Shown: positions 34,819 through 44,655, counted from the stretch's first letter. The stretch is 64,000 bases of DNA from Pseudomonadota bacterium (GCA_026390435.1 JAPLFY010000036.1:124001-188000); one strand, 5' to 3'. The notes: generated from the letters alone by a model not told the origin. Translations and numbers: made by a program.

Positions 34819-35553
34819 TTAATCTCCTACACGCCCATCTTGACCAGTCCAAGAGCGTGCCAAATGGAGATAAGCCCGCGCCGTTGAATTCTCTGGCGAC
34901 GATTCTTGGGCTTTTTCCCAATGTCTCTTGGCTAAATCCCTTTGCCCAAGCTTGTACTGCAAGATACCAAGCCAAGTGTGGGCATCTGCGAGTCCCGGGT
35001 TTTGTACTATGAGTTCCTCAAATTCTTTTTTTGCCTTTTCATGCTGTCCAACTCGTACATAGAGTTTCGCGAGTACAAGTTTGACGTCTGGCATCTTGTC
35101 ATAAAGGGCAAGGCCCTTACGATATTCCTGGATAGCTTCTGGCCACATTCCAGATTCTTCGTAAGCCTGACCACTGAGAACATGCAGATTGGCCAGCCTC
35201 CCCAACACCAATCCCGGCTGCTTCTGTTTTTCACCGACGTGCTCTTCGAGCTTGATGAAAACTTGATGCGCCTCTTCATAGCGGCTTAAATCACATAAAG
35301 TGGCGGCTAGGTTAAGCGCAGCTTCAATATACTCAGGATTTACCGCCAGAGCATGATTAAATTCCCGAATCGCATCCATAAACTTTGATTGCTTATGGAA
35401 GGTCAACCCCAGCATGTTGTGGATGTTCGCTAGTGAACCATAATCGGCCAGGGTAGCCTTCAGCAACTTCTCGGCGGCGTCAAAACGACCTAGACCTAAG
35501 TAGAGATCCACTTTCTTTTTAACGTCAAGTAGCTCTGCACGCTGGGCTGACAT
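34819..35553 (-). CDS. TPR-repeat protein coupled to the RNase Y homologue
   Basis: A 244-residue cytoplasmic protein with about five TPR units covering nearly the whole length (SLANIHNMLGLTFHKQSKF, then YIEAALNLAATLCDLSRYEE, then WPEAIQEYRKGLALYD). The ATG at 35553 overlaps the stop of the preceding gene as TAATG, so translation is coupled. That coupling suggests a working relation with the RNase Y homologue and the receiver-TPR protein, perhaps as adaptors. Confidence 0.88.
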   Translation of the reverse strand: MSAQRAELLDVKKKVDLYLGLGRFDAAEKLLKATLADYGSLANIHNMLGLTFHKQSKFMDAIREFNHALAVNPEYIEAALNLAATLCDLSRYEEAHQVFIKLEEHVGEKQKQPGLVLGRLANLHVLSGQAYEESGMWPEAIQEYRKGLALYDKMPDVKLVLAKLYVRVGQHEKAKKEFEELIVQNPGLADAHTWLGILQYKLGQRDLAKRHWEKAQESSPENSTARAYLHLARSWTGQDGRVGD

Positions 35554-37115
35554 TAGGCCACCGCCGTCGCTTCAAAGCGCCTGGACACTAGTATTTTTAT
35601 CTCACCCGGAAAAGCCACCTCTGTCTCAATCTTGCGCGCAATACTTTGAGATAAACGCTCAAGATCCTGTTCTTGTACTCGTTTATTATTTACTTCCACG
35701 TGAACCTCACGCGCCCCATTCATGATAGACAAGCTCACAACTCCAGGGAAACTGCGGACACATGCCTCAATGCCAGACATACGCATTTGGTAACCTTCCT
35801 CGAGATTGACCCGCGCACCTGGACGAGCGCCTGACAACGTGTCTGCTGCCCTCAGGACATAAGCTAAAGGAGTTTCAATCACCAAATCGTTGTGATGAGA
35901 CATCACGGTGTCACAGATTAGCCTGTTCTCTCCGAATCGGTCCGCATAATCACCACTGATTACAGCATGACTACCCTCAATCCGATAGTCAATCGCCTTA
36001 CCAATGTCGTGCAAGAGCCCACAACGCTTGGCAGCATCGGCATCAACCCCTAGTTCGCTAGCAATGAGGCCCGCCAGTTTGGCCACCTCAACTGTGTGAT
36101 ACCACTGGTTTTGCCGATAACTAGTCCGCCAGTTCAAATACCCGACTAACTTTTGTATCTCCGGATGAATGCCGCTTAGCTTCACTTCCCGAACAGCTGC
36201 TCGGCCCAACTTAACTGCCTGCTGCTCAAGTAATGCTCGATGTTTGTCAAAAGTAGAAGCAGCCTTAGACCAACCGCCTTGACCTTTCGGAAGAAGTTCG
36301 AGAAGGGTAAGTCTTACAGCTTCGCGATCAACCCCTGCACCTCCAGCTAGCTTCAACATCGGTACTGGAAACTCAGCACTCGCCAAGAGTTCGATTTCGA
36401 TTTGGGCCTTTTCTTTTAAGTCGGTTACTATAGTTATCCCTTCGGCTGATAGGCGCTCGACTAACTTAGGATCGACCAACTCAACCGAATTGATCGACTT
36501 AGGCCAGTAGAAATCCGGTGCGTAGCGTGCCATCACTCGGGCCATGCTTCTTTGAGCTAATCGCTTGTGCGATGAACTTAATTCGTCCTCTAAATTCTTC
36601 AGCGCCTTCTGACATTCCATTTGCCGCGAATCAATTAAGTTTGTCTGAATCGTCTTACTTAGAGTGGCAGCGTCCGCATTAGCAATTCTCTCGAGATCTG
36701 TGATCAGCTCTACCTTTAGGTTCGTTACGTCCTGAACTTTGGTTTCGTAGCTACCCCTTAGAGTCGTCACTTTCGCAGAATGTACTTCCAGCTCCTTGGT
36801 TAACTTTTGGATGCGATTCTCTTCGAGCTGAAGCGAACGCTCTTGCGCCTGGATGTCGTCTTCTGTGATTTTGAGGTCTTCCTGTCGCTCCAACAAATCT
36901 GCTTCGATTTGCTCCGCGATCATTTGCTGCTCCTCCTCGATCCGCTCGATCTCGGTTTGGCGCCGAGCCACGATCTGCTGACGCGCATCATTGATGATGT
37001 CGTCACGCTGGGCTCTGTGATCTGCCCGTAATCTCAAAGGTAGGATTCTGTAAATCCAGAGGAACGCCAAGTAGCCCACGACGACAGAACCAATCCCTAG
37101 CAACACGTATCCCAT
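35553..37115 (-). CDS. RNase Y homologue with degenerate KH domain
   Basis: RNase Y is a membrane-anchored endoribonuclease for mRNA turnover. The 520 residues include an N-terminal transmembrane helix (about 2-23), a long coiled coil (about 35-200), a KH-like region (about 210-290) and the HD domain (LLHDIGKAIDYRIEGSHAVISG, then VMSHHND and AADTLSGARPGAR), ending VAFPGEIKILVSRR as in RNase Y. HD residues are intact. The KH part keeps the surrounding pattern but has no GxxG loop (family IIGREGRN). ATG 37115 follows GGGAG with a 7-base gap and gives the family length; the frame starting at 37226 is too long. Confidence 0.85.
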   Translation of the reverse strand: MGYVLLGIGSVVVGYLAFLWIYRILPLRLRADHRAQRDDIINDARQQIVARRQTEIERIEEEQQMIAEQIEADLLERQEDLKITEDDIQAQERSLQLEENRIQKLTKELEVHSAKVTTLRGSYETKVQDVTNLKVELITDLERIANADAATLSKTIQTNLIDSRQMECQKALKNLEDELSSSHKRLAQRSMARVMARYAPDFYWPKSINSVELVDPKLVERLSAEGITIVTDLKEKAQIEIELLASAEFPVPMLKLAGGAGVDREAVRLTLLELLPKGQGGWSKAASTFDKHRALLEQQAVKLGRAAVREVKLSGIHPEIQKLVGYLNWRTSYRQNQWYHTVEVAKLAGLIASELGVDADAAKRCGLLHDIGKAIDYRIEGSHAVISGDYADRFGENRLICDTVMSHHNDLVIETPLAYVLRAADTLSGARPGARVNLEEGYQMRMSGIEACVRSFPGVVSLSIMNGAREVHVEVNNKRVQEQDLERLSQSIARKIETEVAFPGEIKILVSRRFEATAVA

Positions 37116-37225
37116 GATCCGACTCCCAAAATTCACAGGCTGAGGCCTTAACTTGGCGAGATGGTGGCAGCCCGCGTAATCCCGTAATACAATACCGCAA
37201 ATAGGTTTGTCCCGATGTTGTCTCA

Positions 37226-38080
37226 TTGAGCACCGGTGACCAGATCGCCAACGACCCCACCGCGAGCAAACTAGTGCCTTTAAAATCAGCTACTTACAAT
37301 TTCCTTGCAGAGACAATGACGCTGGCCAGTAACGAACTATCAAAGCGCCGCGGTGAAGTGCTTAAGGTCAGCGTAAAACCTGACTCCAGTATAGTCACAG
37401 AGGCTGACCTAGCCAGCGAAAAGGTAATCATCGACCGAATCCGTCATTTCTATCCAGATGATCACATATATTCTGAGGAGGCCGGCCGGAGTTCCCACCT
37501 CAGAACCCCAGGCAGTTACATTTGGATCATCGATCCGCTAGACGGCACCACCAACTATGCAAATGGCTACCCTTATTACTGCATCTCAATCGGCCGGGGC
37601 CAATTCGGCGCCGACGGGAAGATCCAAATGCGTCAAGGCAGCGTCTTTGACGCAGTACGGCAACGCCACTATTACGCCACCCTGGGCGAAGGAGCTTACG
37701 TTGATGACAAACGCATACATGTCGCGGCGCCCCGAGAGTTAAAGCAGAGCTTCCTTGTCACGGGCTTCTATTACATGCAGGGCAAGGACCTACGGCGGGA
37801 GATCGAGCGATTTGCCCGTATCGCTGAACAGTGCCAAAGTGTGCGGCGCGACGGAGCTGCCGCCCTTGACCTCGCCTTGGTGGCGGAAGGTGTCTTCGAT
37901 GCCTTTTGGGAAATGGGCCTACAGCCATGGGATGTAGCGGCTGGCTCCTTGCTGGTCAGCGAGGCAGGAGGACACAACCGTAACTATGGTACCCAAACGA
38001 CTCAAAGTTACGACCTAGAGTCTGCTGGCATCATATCTGGGGCACCCGGAGTCGTCGCGTCTATCGCCAGCCAATTATGA
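37226..38080 (+). CDS. Inositol monophosphatase family protein (SuhB-like)
   Basis: A Mg-dependent sugar/inositol phosphatase of 284 residues. Metal-site motifs are complete: EEAG at 84-87, DPLDGTTNYANGYP from 103 and WDVAAGSLLVSEAGG near 236. VKPDSSIVTEAD (50-61) is the family N-terminal block. The start is given as TTG 37226; no clear Shine-Dalgarno sequence is present and a slightly later start is possible. It is divergent from the RNase Y homologue. The substrate could be inositol phosphate, NADP or a sugar phosphate; SuhB also affects rRNA transcription in some bacteria. Confidence 0.9.
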   Translation: MSTGDQIANDPTASKLVPLKSATYNFLAETMTLASNELSKRRGEVLKVSVKPDSSIVTEADLASEKVIIDRIRHFYPDDHIYSEEAGRSSHLRTPGSYIWIIDPLDGTTNYANGYPYYCISIGRGQFGADGKIQMRQGSVFDAVRQRHYYATLGEGAYVDDKRIHVAAPRELKQSFLVTGFYYMQGKDLRREIERFARIAEQCQSVRRDGAAALDLALVAEGVFDAFWEMGLQPWDVAAGSLLVSEAGGHNRNYGTQTTQSYDLESAGIISGAPGVVASIASQL

Positions 38081-38140
38081 TAATCTATATGATGAGACAA
38101 ACATGAACGATCATGCGGGTAAAGCGCGGGAGGACCACTG

Positions 38141-38917
38141 ATGGGTCGAACTACTTTGGCATGGCTAGCTAGTTGTGCACTTGGTCTGAGCATGGCCTCA
38201 GCGGCTCAAGGTGCCGCCGTTATTGAGTCTAGCGATCGACTGGAAATAAACTGGACCACTTTGCGGCTGCGATATTATGGCGAAGCAACCATCAGCTCGA
38301 GCTCGGATGATCTCAAAGCTGCTGAGAAAAGGGCATGGCGAGAAGGCCTATCCTATGCAAACGATGCCGTCCGCAACATGAATATAGCGGCGAACGAACC
38401 TTTCGCCTCGACCCCCGAGAAACTTGCTGAAGATGCTAGACAAGCAGCTCATCAAGTGTCGGTCGGTACTTCGTCCTACAGCACGACCTACTTCGCCGAT
38501 GGTACGGTTAGAGTCTATCTGGAAAGTCCTCTAGGCAAAGCCCTCGAAAGCTCGGCGATTCACTTTCGTCAGAAAGAAGCACCTGAGCAAACGATGACCC
38601 AGTTTACTGGCATCGTTCTCAGTGCTGATCATGTGGTCAAACCACGTGCCGCCTATCAGGTGGTCGACGAGGAAGGCAAAATTCTCTTTGATGCCAAGGA
38701 CATGGCTCAGGCATCGTTCAACAAGCGCCTCATGGGGCGGTGGATACGGCGCCCGACTGCCATGGAATTGGCAGATGCCGTCGGTAAAAATCCGCTACAG
38801 ATTCCAGTTTCGATGAAAGATGGCAAGTTCCTGGTTCAACGTGATATTTGGGAAAAAGCAATCGAGGGCCACCGGTCGTTACTTGTTAGCGGAATAATAG
38901 CGATTGCGCTGCCCTGA
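38141..38917 (+). CDS. Secreted protein resembling LPP20-type envelope proteins
   Basis: A 258-residue exported protein with a signal peptide ending near SAAQGA. Mature features are a stretch of [11 protein letters not shown] followed by a charged helix ([18 protein letters not shown]), then [18 protein letters not shown]. This recalls the LPP20/FlgT-N-like fold in which a helix is followed by strands with a GxVRVxVxSPL pattern. A clear GGGAGG sits nine bases before ATG 38141. It lies just before rpmI-rplT, in the place where infC usually lies. Confidence 0.68.
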   Translation: MGRTTLAWLASCALGLSMASAAQGAAVIESSDRLEINWTTLRLRYYGEATISSSSDDLKAAEKRAWREGLSYANDAVRNMNIAANEPFASTPEKLAEDARQAAHQVSVGTSSYSTTYFADGTVRVYLESPLGKALESSAIHFRQKEAPEQTMTQFTGIVLSADHVVKPRAAYQVVDEEGKILFDAKDMAQASFNKRLMGRWIRRPTAMELADAVGKNPLQIPVSMKDGKFLVQRDIWEKAIEGHRSLLVSGIIAIALP

Positions 38918-39006
38918 TTTATTATGTTACCTCCTTCCTCCTCAAAGTTGAACGGCTCGGTGGCCGAGTGCGTTTCGCAGTTCCGCTGGAAGTAGAGGCA
39001 GTTGCG

Positions 39007-39207
39007 ATGTCTTATAAAGTGAAAACCAGGAAAGCCGCGGCAAAACGTTTCAAGATCAAGCCATCTGGCAAGGTCAAACGTGCGAAAGCGGGCAAGCGCC
39101 ACATTCTTACAAAAAAGGCGCGTAATCGGAAAAACAAGCTGAAGAAGCCCGGTTACGTCCACCCGTCGAATCTGAGTCGGGTTCTACCCTGTTTGCCGAA
39201 CGGTTAA
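39007..39207 (+). CDS. rpmI: 50S ribosomal protein L35
   Basis: A 66-residue, very basic protein of the large subunit. [20 protein letters not shown] followed by [16 protein letters not shown] is the standard L35 sequence. ATG 39007 with AGAGG upstream gives the normal length; the longer frame from 38968 is not needed. A small hairpin (CTCGG-TGG-CCGAG) lies in the leader and could relate to L20 feedback control, which is known for this operon in other bacteria. Confidence 0.96.
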   Translation: MSYKVKTRKAAAKRFKIKPSGKVKRAKAGKRHILTKKARNRKNKLKKPGYVHPSNLSRVLPCLPNG

Positions 39208-39229
39208 GTTGAGAGGATAGGTTTAAGCC

Positions 39230-39589
39230 ATGACCCGCGCCAAGAGGGGCTTTAAAGCCCGCAGAAGAAGAAAAAAGATCCTAGCCCTAGCCAGTGGCTT
39301 CAGAGGCTCTAGGAAGAATCGCTTTCGCACAGCTATCCATGTAGTGCGACGCGCTTTGACGTTCTCCTACCGCGATCGTCGGGCAAGGAGAGGCGACTTC
39401 CGCCAGCTGTGGATAATACGTATCAACGCTGCAGCTCGCGCTGGCGGCTTGAAGTACTCTGAGTTCATGCACGGCCTCAAAGTTCGTGGGATTACTCTAG
39501 ACCGCAGCGTTCTTGCCGAACTCGCGCTTCACGACGAGTCAGCCTTCACAAAGCTGCTTCAAGAAGCAAAAACAGCGTTGGCACGCTAA
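39230..39589 (+). CDS. rplT: 50S ribosomal protein L20
   Basis: A 119-residue protein essential for early 50S assembly and the usual repressor of its own operon. MTRAKRGFKARRRRKKIL, GFRGSRKNRFRTA and the later LWIIRINAAARAGGLKYSEFM are diagnostic. Shine-Dalgarno GAGAGG precedes ATG 39230 and the gap from rpmI is 22 bases. The operon ends at the terminator at 39614-39656. Confidence 0.98.
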   Translation: MTRAKRGFKARRRRKKILALASGFRGSRKNRFRTAIHVVRRALTFSYRDRRARRGDFRQLWIIRINAAARAGGLKYSEFMHGLKVRGITLDRSVLAELALHDESAFTKLLQEAKTALAR

Positions 39590-39613
39590 AACGTTATAGT
39601 TTAAGTCAGATCC

Positions 39614-39656
39614 AATAGTGTCGGAGCTCTATAAGAGGCCGGCACTATTTCTGTTT
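39614..39656 (+). terminator. Rho-independent terminator of rpmI-rplT
   Basis: AATAGTGTCGG (39614-39624) pairs with CCGGCACTATT (39639-39649) in an 11-bp stem with one G-U pair, and the loop region can pair further (CTCT/AGAG). It is followed by TCTGTTT. The position 24 bases after the rplT stop fits. Confidence 0.8.
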
Positions 39657-39820
39657 GCTCAGCCCGGCAAATGCGGTTGTTCAGCCGGACAAGACCAAAG
39701 ACCTGCTGACTTTACGCTTCAGACAAGTGTAAGCCAGATTCCCGCCGCCAAAGCACCTGCTCCTGTTAGGAGACAGCTTGCTATTCGGCAGTATATGCCC
39801 TGGTAAAAGCATCGTTTTTA

Positions 39821-39895
39821 TGGCGGTCCCGGCAGGAATCGAACCTGCAACACCGCCTTCGGAGGGCGGCATGATATCCTTTTCACCACGGAACC
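39821..39895 (-). tRNA. tRNA-Arg (anticodon CCG)
   Basis: Minus-strand tRNA of 75 bases with CCA encoded. The acceptor GGTTCCG (39895-39889) pairs with CGGGACC, with one G-U pair. The anticodon stem CCGCC/GGCGG encloses loop CTCCGAA, giving anticodon CCG (reads CGG, arginine). The T arm is GCAGG-TTCGATT-CCTGC. It lies between the convergent end of rplT and the divergent methylmalonyl-CoA mutase gene. Confidence 0.96.
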
Positions 39896-39929
39896 TAAAT
39901 CTCATCACAATCGTGAGAGGTGCCGCTAC

Positions 39930-39958
39930 GGTCTACCAGCCCGCACTTGCATTGACAA
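39930..39958 (-). promoter_or_regulatory. Probable promoter of tRNA-Arg
   Basis: On the minus strand TTGTCA (39958-39953), a 17-base spacer, then TAGACC (39935-39930), about 35 bases before the mature 5' end at 39895. The -35 overlaps a TTGACA read on the plus strand, which faces the mutase gene. Confidence 0.45.
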
Positions 39959-40036
39959 GGGCTAAATCTTCTTTTTCCTGTGTTTTCGGCGATTAAGGGG
40001 ATTATGATAGGACTAGTCGAAGCAGAGGGAAGACCC

Positions 40037-42220
40037 ATGGCAAAAGAATTTAAAACTGGTTTATCTAACCTCACCGATTGGCAAGAGCTTGCCGCCAAGG
40101 AGTCGGCAACTGCAAGTGATGCTAAAGCCGAAACGATTACAGCAACTGGGATCCCAATCAAGCAACTATACACTCAAGCGGACCTGGCCGAGGTTAAGCA
40201 CCTCGATACTTTGCCGGGTTTTGCGCCTTTTGCGCGTGGTCCGAAAGCTACGATGTACACGGCGCATCCCTGGACGCTGCGCCAGTATGCGGGCTTCTCA
40301 ACAGCTGAAGAGTCAAACGCATTTTACCGGAAAAATCTGGCTGCCGGCCAAAAGGGCCTAAGTGTCGCCTTCGACCTAGCCACGCATCGCGGTTATGACT
40401 CGGATCACCCTCGAGTCGTAGGTGACGTAGGCAAGGCGGGCGTCGCAATAGATTCCGTAGAGGACATGAAAATCCTTTTTGACGGAATTCCGCTCGGTGA
40501 GATGAGCGTGTCAATGACCATGAATGGCGCGGTGCTGCCAATACTTGCTGCATACATTGTCGCAGCAGAAGAGCAAGGCGTTACCCCGTCGCAACTAAAA
40601 GGGACCATTCAGAACGACATTCTAAAAGAATATATGGTCCGAAATACCTATATTTATCCTCCTGAACCCTCCATTCGAATAGTCGCAGACATCATCGAAT
40701 ATACCAGCCAAAATATGCCTAAGTTCAACAGCATCAGTATTAGCGGCTATCATATGCAAGAAGCCGGGGCTGACTCGGCGTTAGAGCTAGCATTTACGCT
40801 TGCAGATGGGATTGAATACGTAAGGGCAGCACTAGCACGCGGACTACATGTTGATCAGTTTGCACCACGGCTTTCATTTTTCTTCGGCATCGGCATGAAC
40901 TTCTTCATGGAGATCGCGAAGCTTCGTGCCGCGCGAACTCTCTGGTATGAGCTGATGAAAGAGTTCGATCCGAAAGATCCTAAATCATCGATGTTAAGAA
41001 CTCACTGCCAGACTTCGGGTTATACACTTACAGAGCAAGATCCATATAACAACCTAATCCGGACAACGATCGAGGCTATGGCCGCCGTCCTAGGTGGCAC
41101 TCAGTCGCTTCACACCAACGCCTTTGATGAAGCCATCGCCTTGCCCTCCGCATTCTCAGCGCATTTAGCGCGCAACACACAACTTATACTTCAACATGAA
41201 ACTGATATCACTGTGACAGTTGATCCCTTCGGTGGCAGCTATTTCATGGAAAAATTGACGCAGGATCTTATCGACAAAGCTCGCGGCATTATTGATGAAG
41301 TCGAGAGCTTTGGAGGAATGGTTAAAGCTATTAGCTCGGGGATGCCTAAACTTCGGATTGAGGCAGCGGCAGCTAGAAAACAAGCTCGTATTGACAGCGG
41401 GACAGAGGTGATTGTTGGCGTCAATAAGTACACACAGACATCCACCGACCAACAGCAAGCATTTGAAGTGCTAGTGGTCGATAACGCTGAGGTGAGAGAG
41501 CAACAGCTCAGACGCCTTGCCCAGCTCAAGAAAATGCGAAATCAGACTAAAGTGTCTGATGCGCTAAAAGCCCTAAGAGATGCTGCAAAAAATGGTGATG
41601 GCAACCTCTTAGCGATGACGATCGAGGCCATGAGAGTTCGCGCGACATTGGGCGAGGTGTCAGAGGCGCTTGCGGAGGTATTTGGTCGATATCGCGCCCA
41701 AAACCAAACTGTCAGTGCAGTCTATCTTTCCGCCTATGGAAGCGGTCCCGAAGGAGCCAAGGTGCTACATAACGTGCAAAAAGAGGTCGATTCCTTTATC
41801 GCCCGCGAGGGACGACGGCCAAGAATCTTAATCGTTAAATTGGGTCAAGATGGCCATGACAGGGGAGCAAAAGTAATCGCCACAGGCCTAGCTGACCTCG
41901 GCTTTGATGTCGACATAGGACCGCTGTTTCAAACACCAGAAGAGGCAGCTAAACAAGCTATAGAATGCGATGCTCACGTTATCGGCATCTCTTCACAAGC
42001 AGCTGGACATCGAACATTAGTCCCGCAACTAATAGCAGCTTTGCACGAGGCACAGGCTAATGACATCCAAGTGGTCGTGGGAGGAGTTATACCTCAGCAG
42101 GACTACAAGTTTCTCAAAACCTGCGGTGTCAGTGAAATTTTTGGCCCCGGATCACCGATACCTCAATGTGCCACTTCGATTCTGGAAAGCTTGAGCAAAC
42201 CGTCTAGGTCGAAGACATGA
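40037..42220 (+). CDS. Methylmalonyl-CoA mutase, large subunit
   Basis: An adenosylcobalamin enzyme converting methylmalonyl-CoA to succinyl-CoA. The single 727-residue chain has the TIM-barrel catalytic domain ([56 protein letters not shown] read as consecutive blocks, then [12 protein letters not shown]) and the C-terminal B12-binding domain with DxHxxG at Asp605, His607, Gly610 (GQDGHDRG). It looks like the catalytic large subunit; no small-subunit gene precedes it. ATG 40037 follows AGAGGGA; the frame from 39980 adds a poor N-terminus. It overlaps meaB by four bases (ATGA). Confidence 0.96.
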   Translation: MAKEFKTGLSNLTDWQELAAKESATASDAKAETITATGIPIKQLYTQADLAEVKHLDTLPGFAPFARGPKATMYTAHPWTLRQYAGFSTAEESNAFYRKNLAAGQKGLSVAFDLATHRGYDSDHPRVVGDVGKAGVAIDSVEDMKILFDGIPLGEMSVSMTMNGAVLPILAAYIVAAEEQGVTPSQLKGTIQNDILKEYMVRNTYIYPPEPSIRIVADIIEYTSQNMPKFNSISISGYHMQEAGADSALELAFTLADGIEYVRAALARGLHVDQFAPRLSFFFGIGMNFFMEIAKLRAARTLWYELMKEFDPKDPKSSMLRTHCQTSGYTLTEQDPYNNLIRTTIEAMAAVLGGTQSLHTNAFDEAIALPSAFSAHLARNTQLILQHETDITVTVDPFGGSYFMEKLTQDLIDKARGIIDEVESFGGMVKAISSGMPKLRIEAAAARKQARIDSGTEVIVGVNKYTQTSTDQQQAFEVLVVDNAEVREQQLRRLAQLKKMRNQTKVSDALKALRDAAKNGDGNLLAMTIEAMRVRATLGEVSEALAEVFGRYRAQNQTVSAVYLSAYGSGPEGAKVLHNVQKEVDSFIAREGRRPRILIVKLGQDGHDRGAKVIATGLADLGFDVDIGPLFQTPEEAAKQAIECDAHVIGISSQAAGHRTLVPQLIAALHEAQANDIQVVVGGVIPQQDYKFLKTCGVSEIFGPGSPIPQCATSILESLSKPSRSKT

Positions 42221-43188
42221 ACATATCAGTCGAGGCTCTTAAAAGTGGCGTGCTGTCCGGCGACACCAGGGCATTGGCTAAGGCAATTACGTTATTTGAA
42301 AGTGCTCGACTCGATCATACAGAGATGGCAAATGAACTCCTGAGTCAGCTGCTTCCTCATAGTGGGCAGTCGCTGCGACTTGCTGTCAGTGGTTCACCAG
42401 GAGTCGGGAAAAGCACGTTCATTGAGGCCTTTGGCGAGCAACTTCTCAGTGCCGGGCATCGGCTTGCAGTATTAGCGGTCGATCCCTCGTCTCCCATATC
42501 CGGTGGGAGTATCTTGGGTGACCGTATTCGCATGGAGAACCTCTCTCGACATCCGGATGTATTCATCCGCCCATCTCCCGCTGGGAAGATGCTTGGTGGG
42601 ACGGCACGGCGAACTCGGGAGGCGATCATTGCATGTGAGGCTGCTGGATTTGATCGTATTTGCGTCGAGACCGTTGGCGTGGGTCAAAGCGAAACACTTG
42701 CTGCATCGATGACAGATATCTTCGTACTGCTTTACCTTCCGAATTCTGGTGACGATGTCCAAGGAATAAAACGTGGGATACTAGAGCTAGCAGACTTCGT
42801 TGTTATTACCAAAGCTGACGGAGCGCTGACCTCGGCCGCCAACTTGGCCAAGAGCCAGATCGAACAGGCACTTATGCTGACTCGCGGTACCTCTCACTAT
42901 CCACCCCAGGTATTTACAGTAAGCAGCATAACTGGAGAGGGCATCGCGGAACTAGGCGAGGCCTTACTCGCGACGGCCAAAGATAGGCAAGGCTCCGGAT
43001 TTTTTGCCAACAAAAGACGAGAGCAATCCTTGGCATGGTTTAGGTCTGAATTCATTGATCAAATTGTTGCCGATGCAGACCGGAAGCTAGCTGACGAGGC
43101 TGAAACCATTAGGACTGAAGTAGAAAACTCCACCGTGGCTCCGAGCGTTGCGGCTAGAAAGCTGATTAGTAAAATACTAAAGAAGTAG
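42217..43188 (+). CDS. meaB: Mutase-associated GTPase MeaB (ArgK family)
   Basis: A G3E GTPase chaperone that protects methylmalonyl-CoA mutase and gates cofactor loading. The 323-residue protein has Walker [10 protein letters not shown] at 59-67, then [20 protein letters not shown], then [15 protein letters not shown] and the base-specificity VITKADG. It is translationally coupled to the mutase gene (ATGA overlap), the standard arrangement. Older databases call it LAO/AO transport ArgK. Confidence 0.96.
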   Translation: MNISVEALKSGVLSGDTRALAKAITLFESARLDHTEMANELLSQLLPHSGQSLRLAVSGSPGVGKSTFIEAFGEQLLSAGHRLAVLAVDPSSPISGGSILGDRIRMENLSRHPDVFIRPSPAGKMLGGTARRTREAIIACEAAGFDRICVETVGVGQSETLAASMTDIFVLLYLPNSGDDVQGIKRGILELADFVVITKADGALTSAANLAKSQIEQALMLTRGTSHYPPQVFTVSSITGEGIAELGEALLATAKDRQGSGFFANKRREQSLAWFRSEFIDQIVADADRKLADEAETIRTEVENSTVAPSVAARKLISKILKK

Positions 43189-43192
43189 CTGC

Positions 43193-44563
43193 CTATTTAT
43201 GACTAATACGTTGCCAATAGGATTTAAATTCAAATTTAGGCGAGTGCTGCCCATTATGACAGCTGATGCACACGTTGGCCGACGGTTTGTCGGGGCCAGA
43301 ACCTGGCCTGGGATCCCTTGAGTGGGCCAATCGCGGACCGTGACAATTTTCACATTGGACATTTGCAAACTGCGGACTTTTTTCCAATGACACAAAGCCC
43401 CCTGGTTCCGAGGCTCCGAGAGAATGGCATGCGACGCATTCCGGATCCTCACTCTTACTTTTAAGCTGCAGGGTTGCCATGGCCTTTGCGTGTTTACTAT
43501 TTAAATAAACTTTACTCGCCTCAGGATGACAGCCGACACAGACTTGGGCGCCAGCGAACGAAGTCTCTTTCAACTGTTGAAGGCGCTTTTTTCCGGTTTC
43601 GTGAAAGCTTACTTGAGCTGCCTTCGTATAGCTCTCGTAGACCTGGTCCATTAAGCTATTCTGAGAACTGGTTGCTGGGTCAAGCCAAGTAACCAATTTG
43701 GGGTCCTTAAGCCAATTGTCTGACCGCCGCTCCTGCACCACGGTCGTCTTATTGCCAAACAACTCCGACAGCGGCTTGACCTCCTCCAATTGCAGATTGC
43801 CACCACGTAGAAACCCCTGACCCCCAAGCGGCACCATGTAAACCGGGGGCAAATTGCTTCGCAGTAACCGCGACTCTTGATATCGCTCCTCAGAGCCAAG
43901 AACGCGATCTGGCTTTGCCGTATTGGAACTTATGATTACTTCGAAAAGCTTACTCTCGATCGCCTGACGCAAATCTACATCTGAACCTGAAAATAGAAGC
44001 ACGCGAAAATCACTGGCATGCTTTAGCAAGTTGTCACGCCACTGCCGTAACAGTTCGGGGCCCCAGGGTATTACCACATCGCGAATGCTGTCATTGTATA
44101 CGTAGCCAAAGGCAACCCATCCCTTGCCGCTAACAAAGGGGCGAACTAATTTCTTAAAATCTGGCTTATCCCTTAAGTTACTGAGAATATATGGGGGTAC
44201 CATGGTTGCAGACTGACGCAACCAAAGGCTTAGCTGATCAAACCTCTGCATTTCTAGATCGTTAAACAGAATGGCATCAGGAGCCAAGACTGCCTGGGCA
44301 GAGAGCAAAAAGGGAATCTTCAAGTTTGATTCTGATGCCAGCGGCAGGTTATTTCCTAGGTCGAAGAGGAGCAAGCTCGGATGCACAGCTCGCTCCCTGA
44401 CGATCATGCCACCTAAGCGTTTAATCCCACCTAAATCGGTGCTAGGATCGCAACCGCATGGCTCGATGTGACCGCGCAAATCGCCATAAGCTAGATAGCC
44501 ATGTGCGGCAAAAGTCAAATCAGCTTTTAGGCCAAGTAACAGGATGAGCAATCTTAAAATCAC
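43193..44563 (-). CDS. Exported tetraheme c-type cytochrome with 5'-nucleotidase-like N-terminal domain
   Basis: A 456-residue protein with a signal peptide (cleavage near residue 20). Residues 22-300 resemble the UshA/5'-nucleotidase metallophosphoesterase family: YLAYGDLRGHIEPCGCDPS followed by GGIKRLGG. The usual DxH and GNHD metal motifs are altered (LFNDLEMQ in place of GNHE-type). Four heme sites follow: CVGCH 342-346, CVACH 376-380, CENCH 404-408 and CISCH 432-436, like cytochrome c554-type domains. The start is GTG 44563, with GAGG eight bases upstream. It is probably periplasmic electron transfer; the substrate is unknown. Confidence 0.85.
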   Translation of the reverse strand: MILRLLILLLGLKADLTFAAHGYLAYGDLRGHIEPCGCDPSTDLGGIKRLGGMIVRERAVHPSLLLFDLGNNLPLASESNLKIPFLLSAQAVLAPDAILFNDLEMQRFDQLSLWLRQSATMVPPYILSNLRDKPDFKKLVRPFVSGKGWVAFGYVYNDSIRDVVIPWGPELLRQWRDNLLKHASDFRVLLFSGSDVDLRQAIESKLFEVIISSNTAKPDRVLGSEERYQESRLLRSNLPPVYMVPLGGQGFLRGGNLQLEEVKPLSELFGNKTTVVQERRSDNWLKDPKLVTWLDPATSSQNSLMDQVYESYTKAAQVSFHETGKKRLQQLKETSFAGAQVCVGCHPEASKVYLNSKHAKAMATLQLKSKSEDPECVACHSLGASEPGGFVSLEKSPQFANVQCENCHGPRLAHSRDPRPGSGPDKPSANVCISCHNGQHSPKFEFKSYWQRISHK

Positions 44564-44655
44564 GATGCGAACCTCGCGCTGCTCGACACAACTAAGCCGC
44601 TAAGATACTTAGAAAATCTTACGGGATGCCCACCACTAACGCAAAGGACAAGACG

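Noticed and set aside
39618-39996. Two overlapping plus-strand ORFs between rplT and the mutase gene
   Set aside because: They run through the rplT terminator, the antisense of tRNA-Arg and its promoter.
40003-40008. TATGAT as -10 for the mutase gene
   Set aside because: No acceptable -35 at 16-18 bases; not strong enough to list as a feature.
42217-43188. LAO/AO transport ArgK annotation
   Set aside because: Coupling to methylmalonyl-CoA mutase and the G3E motifs support MeaB.
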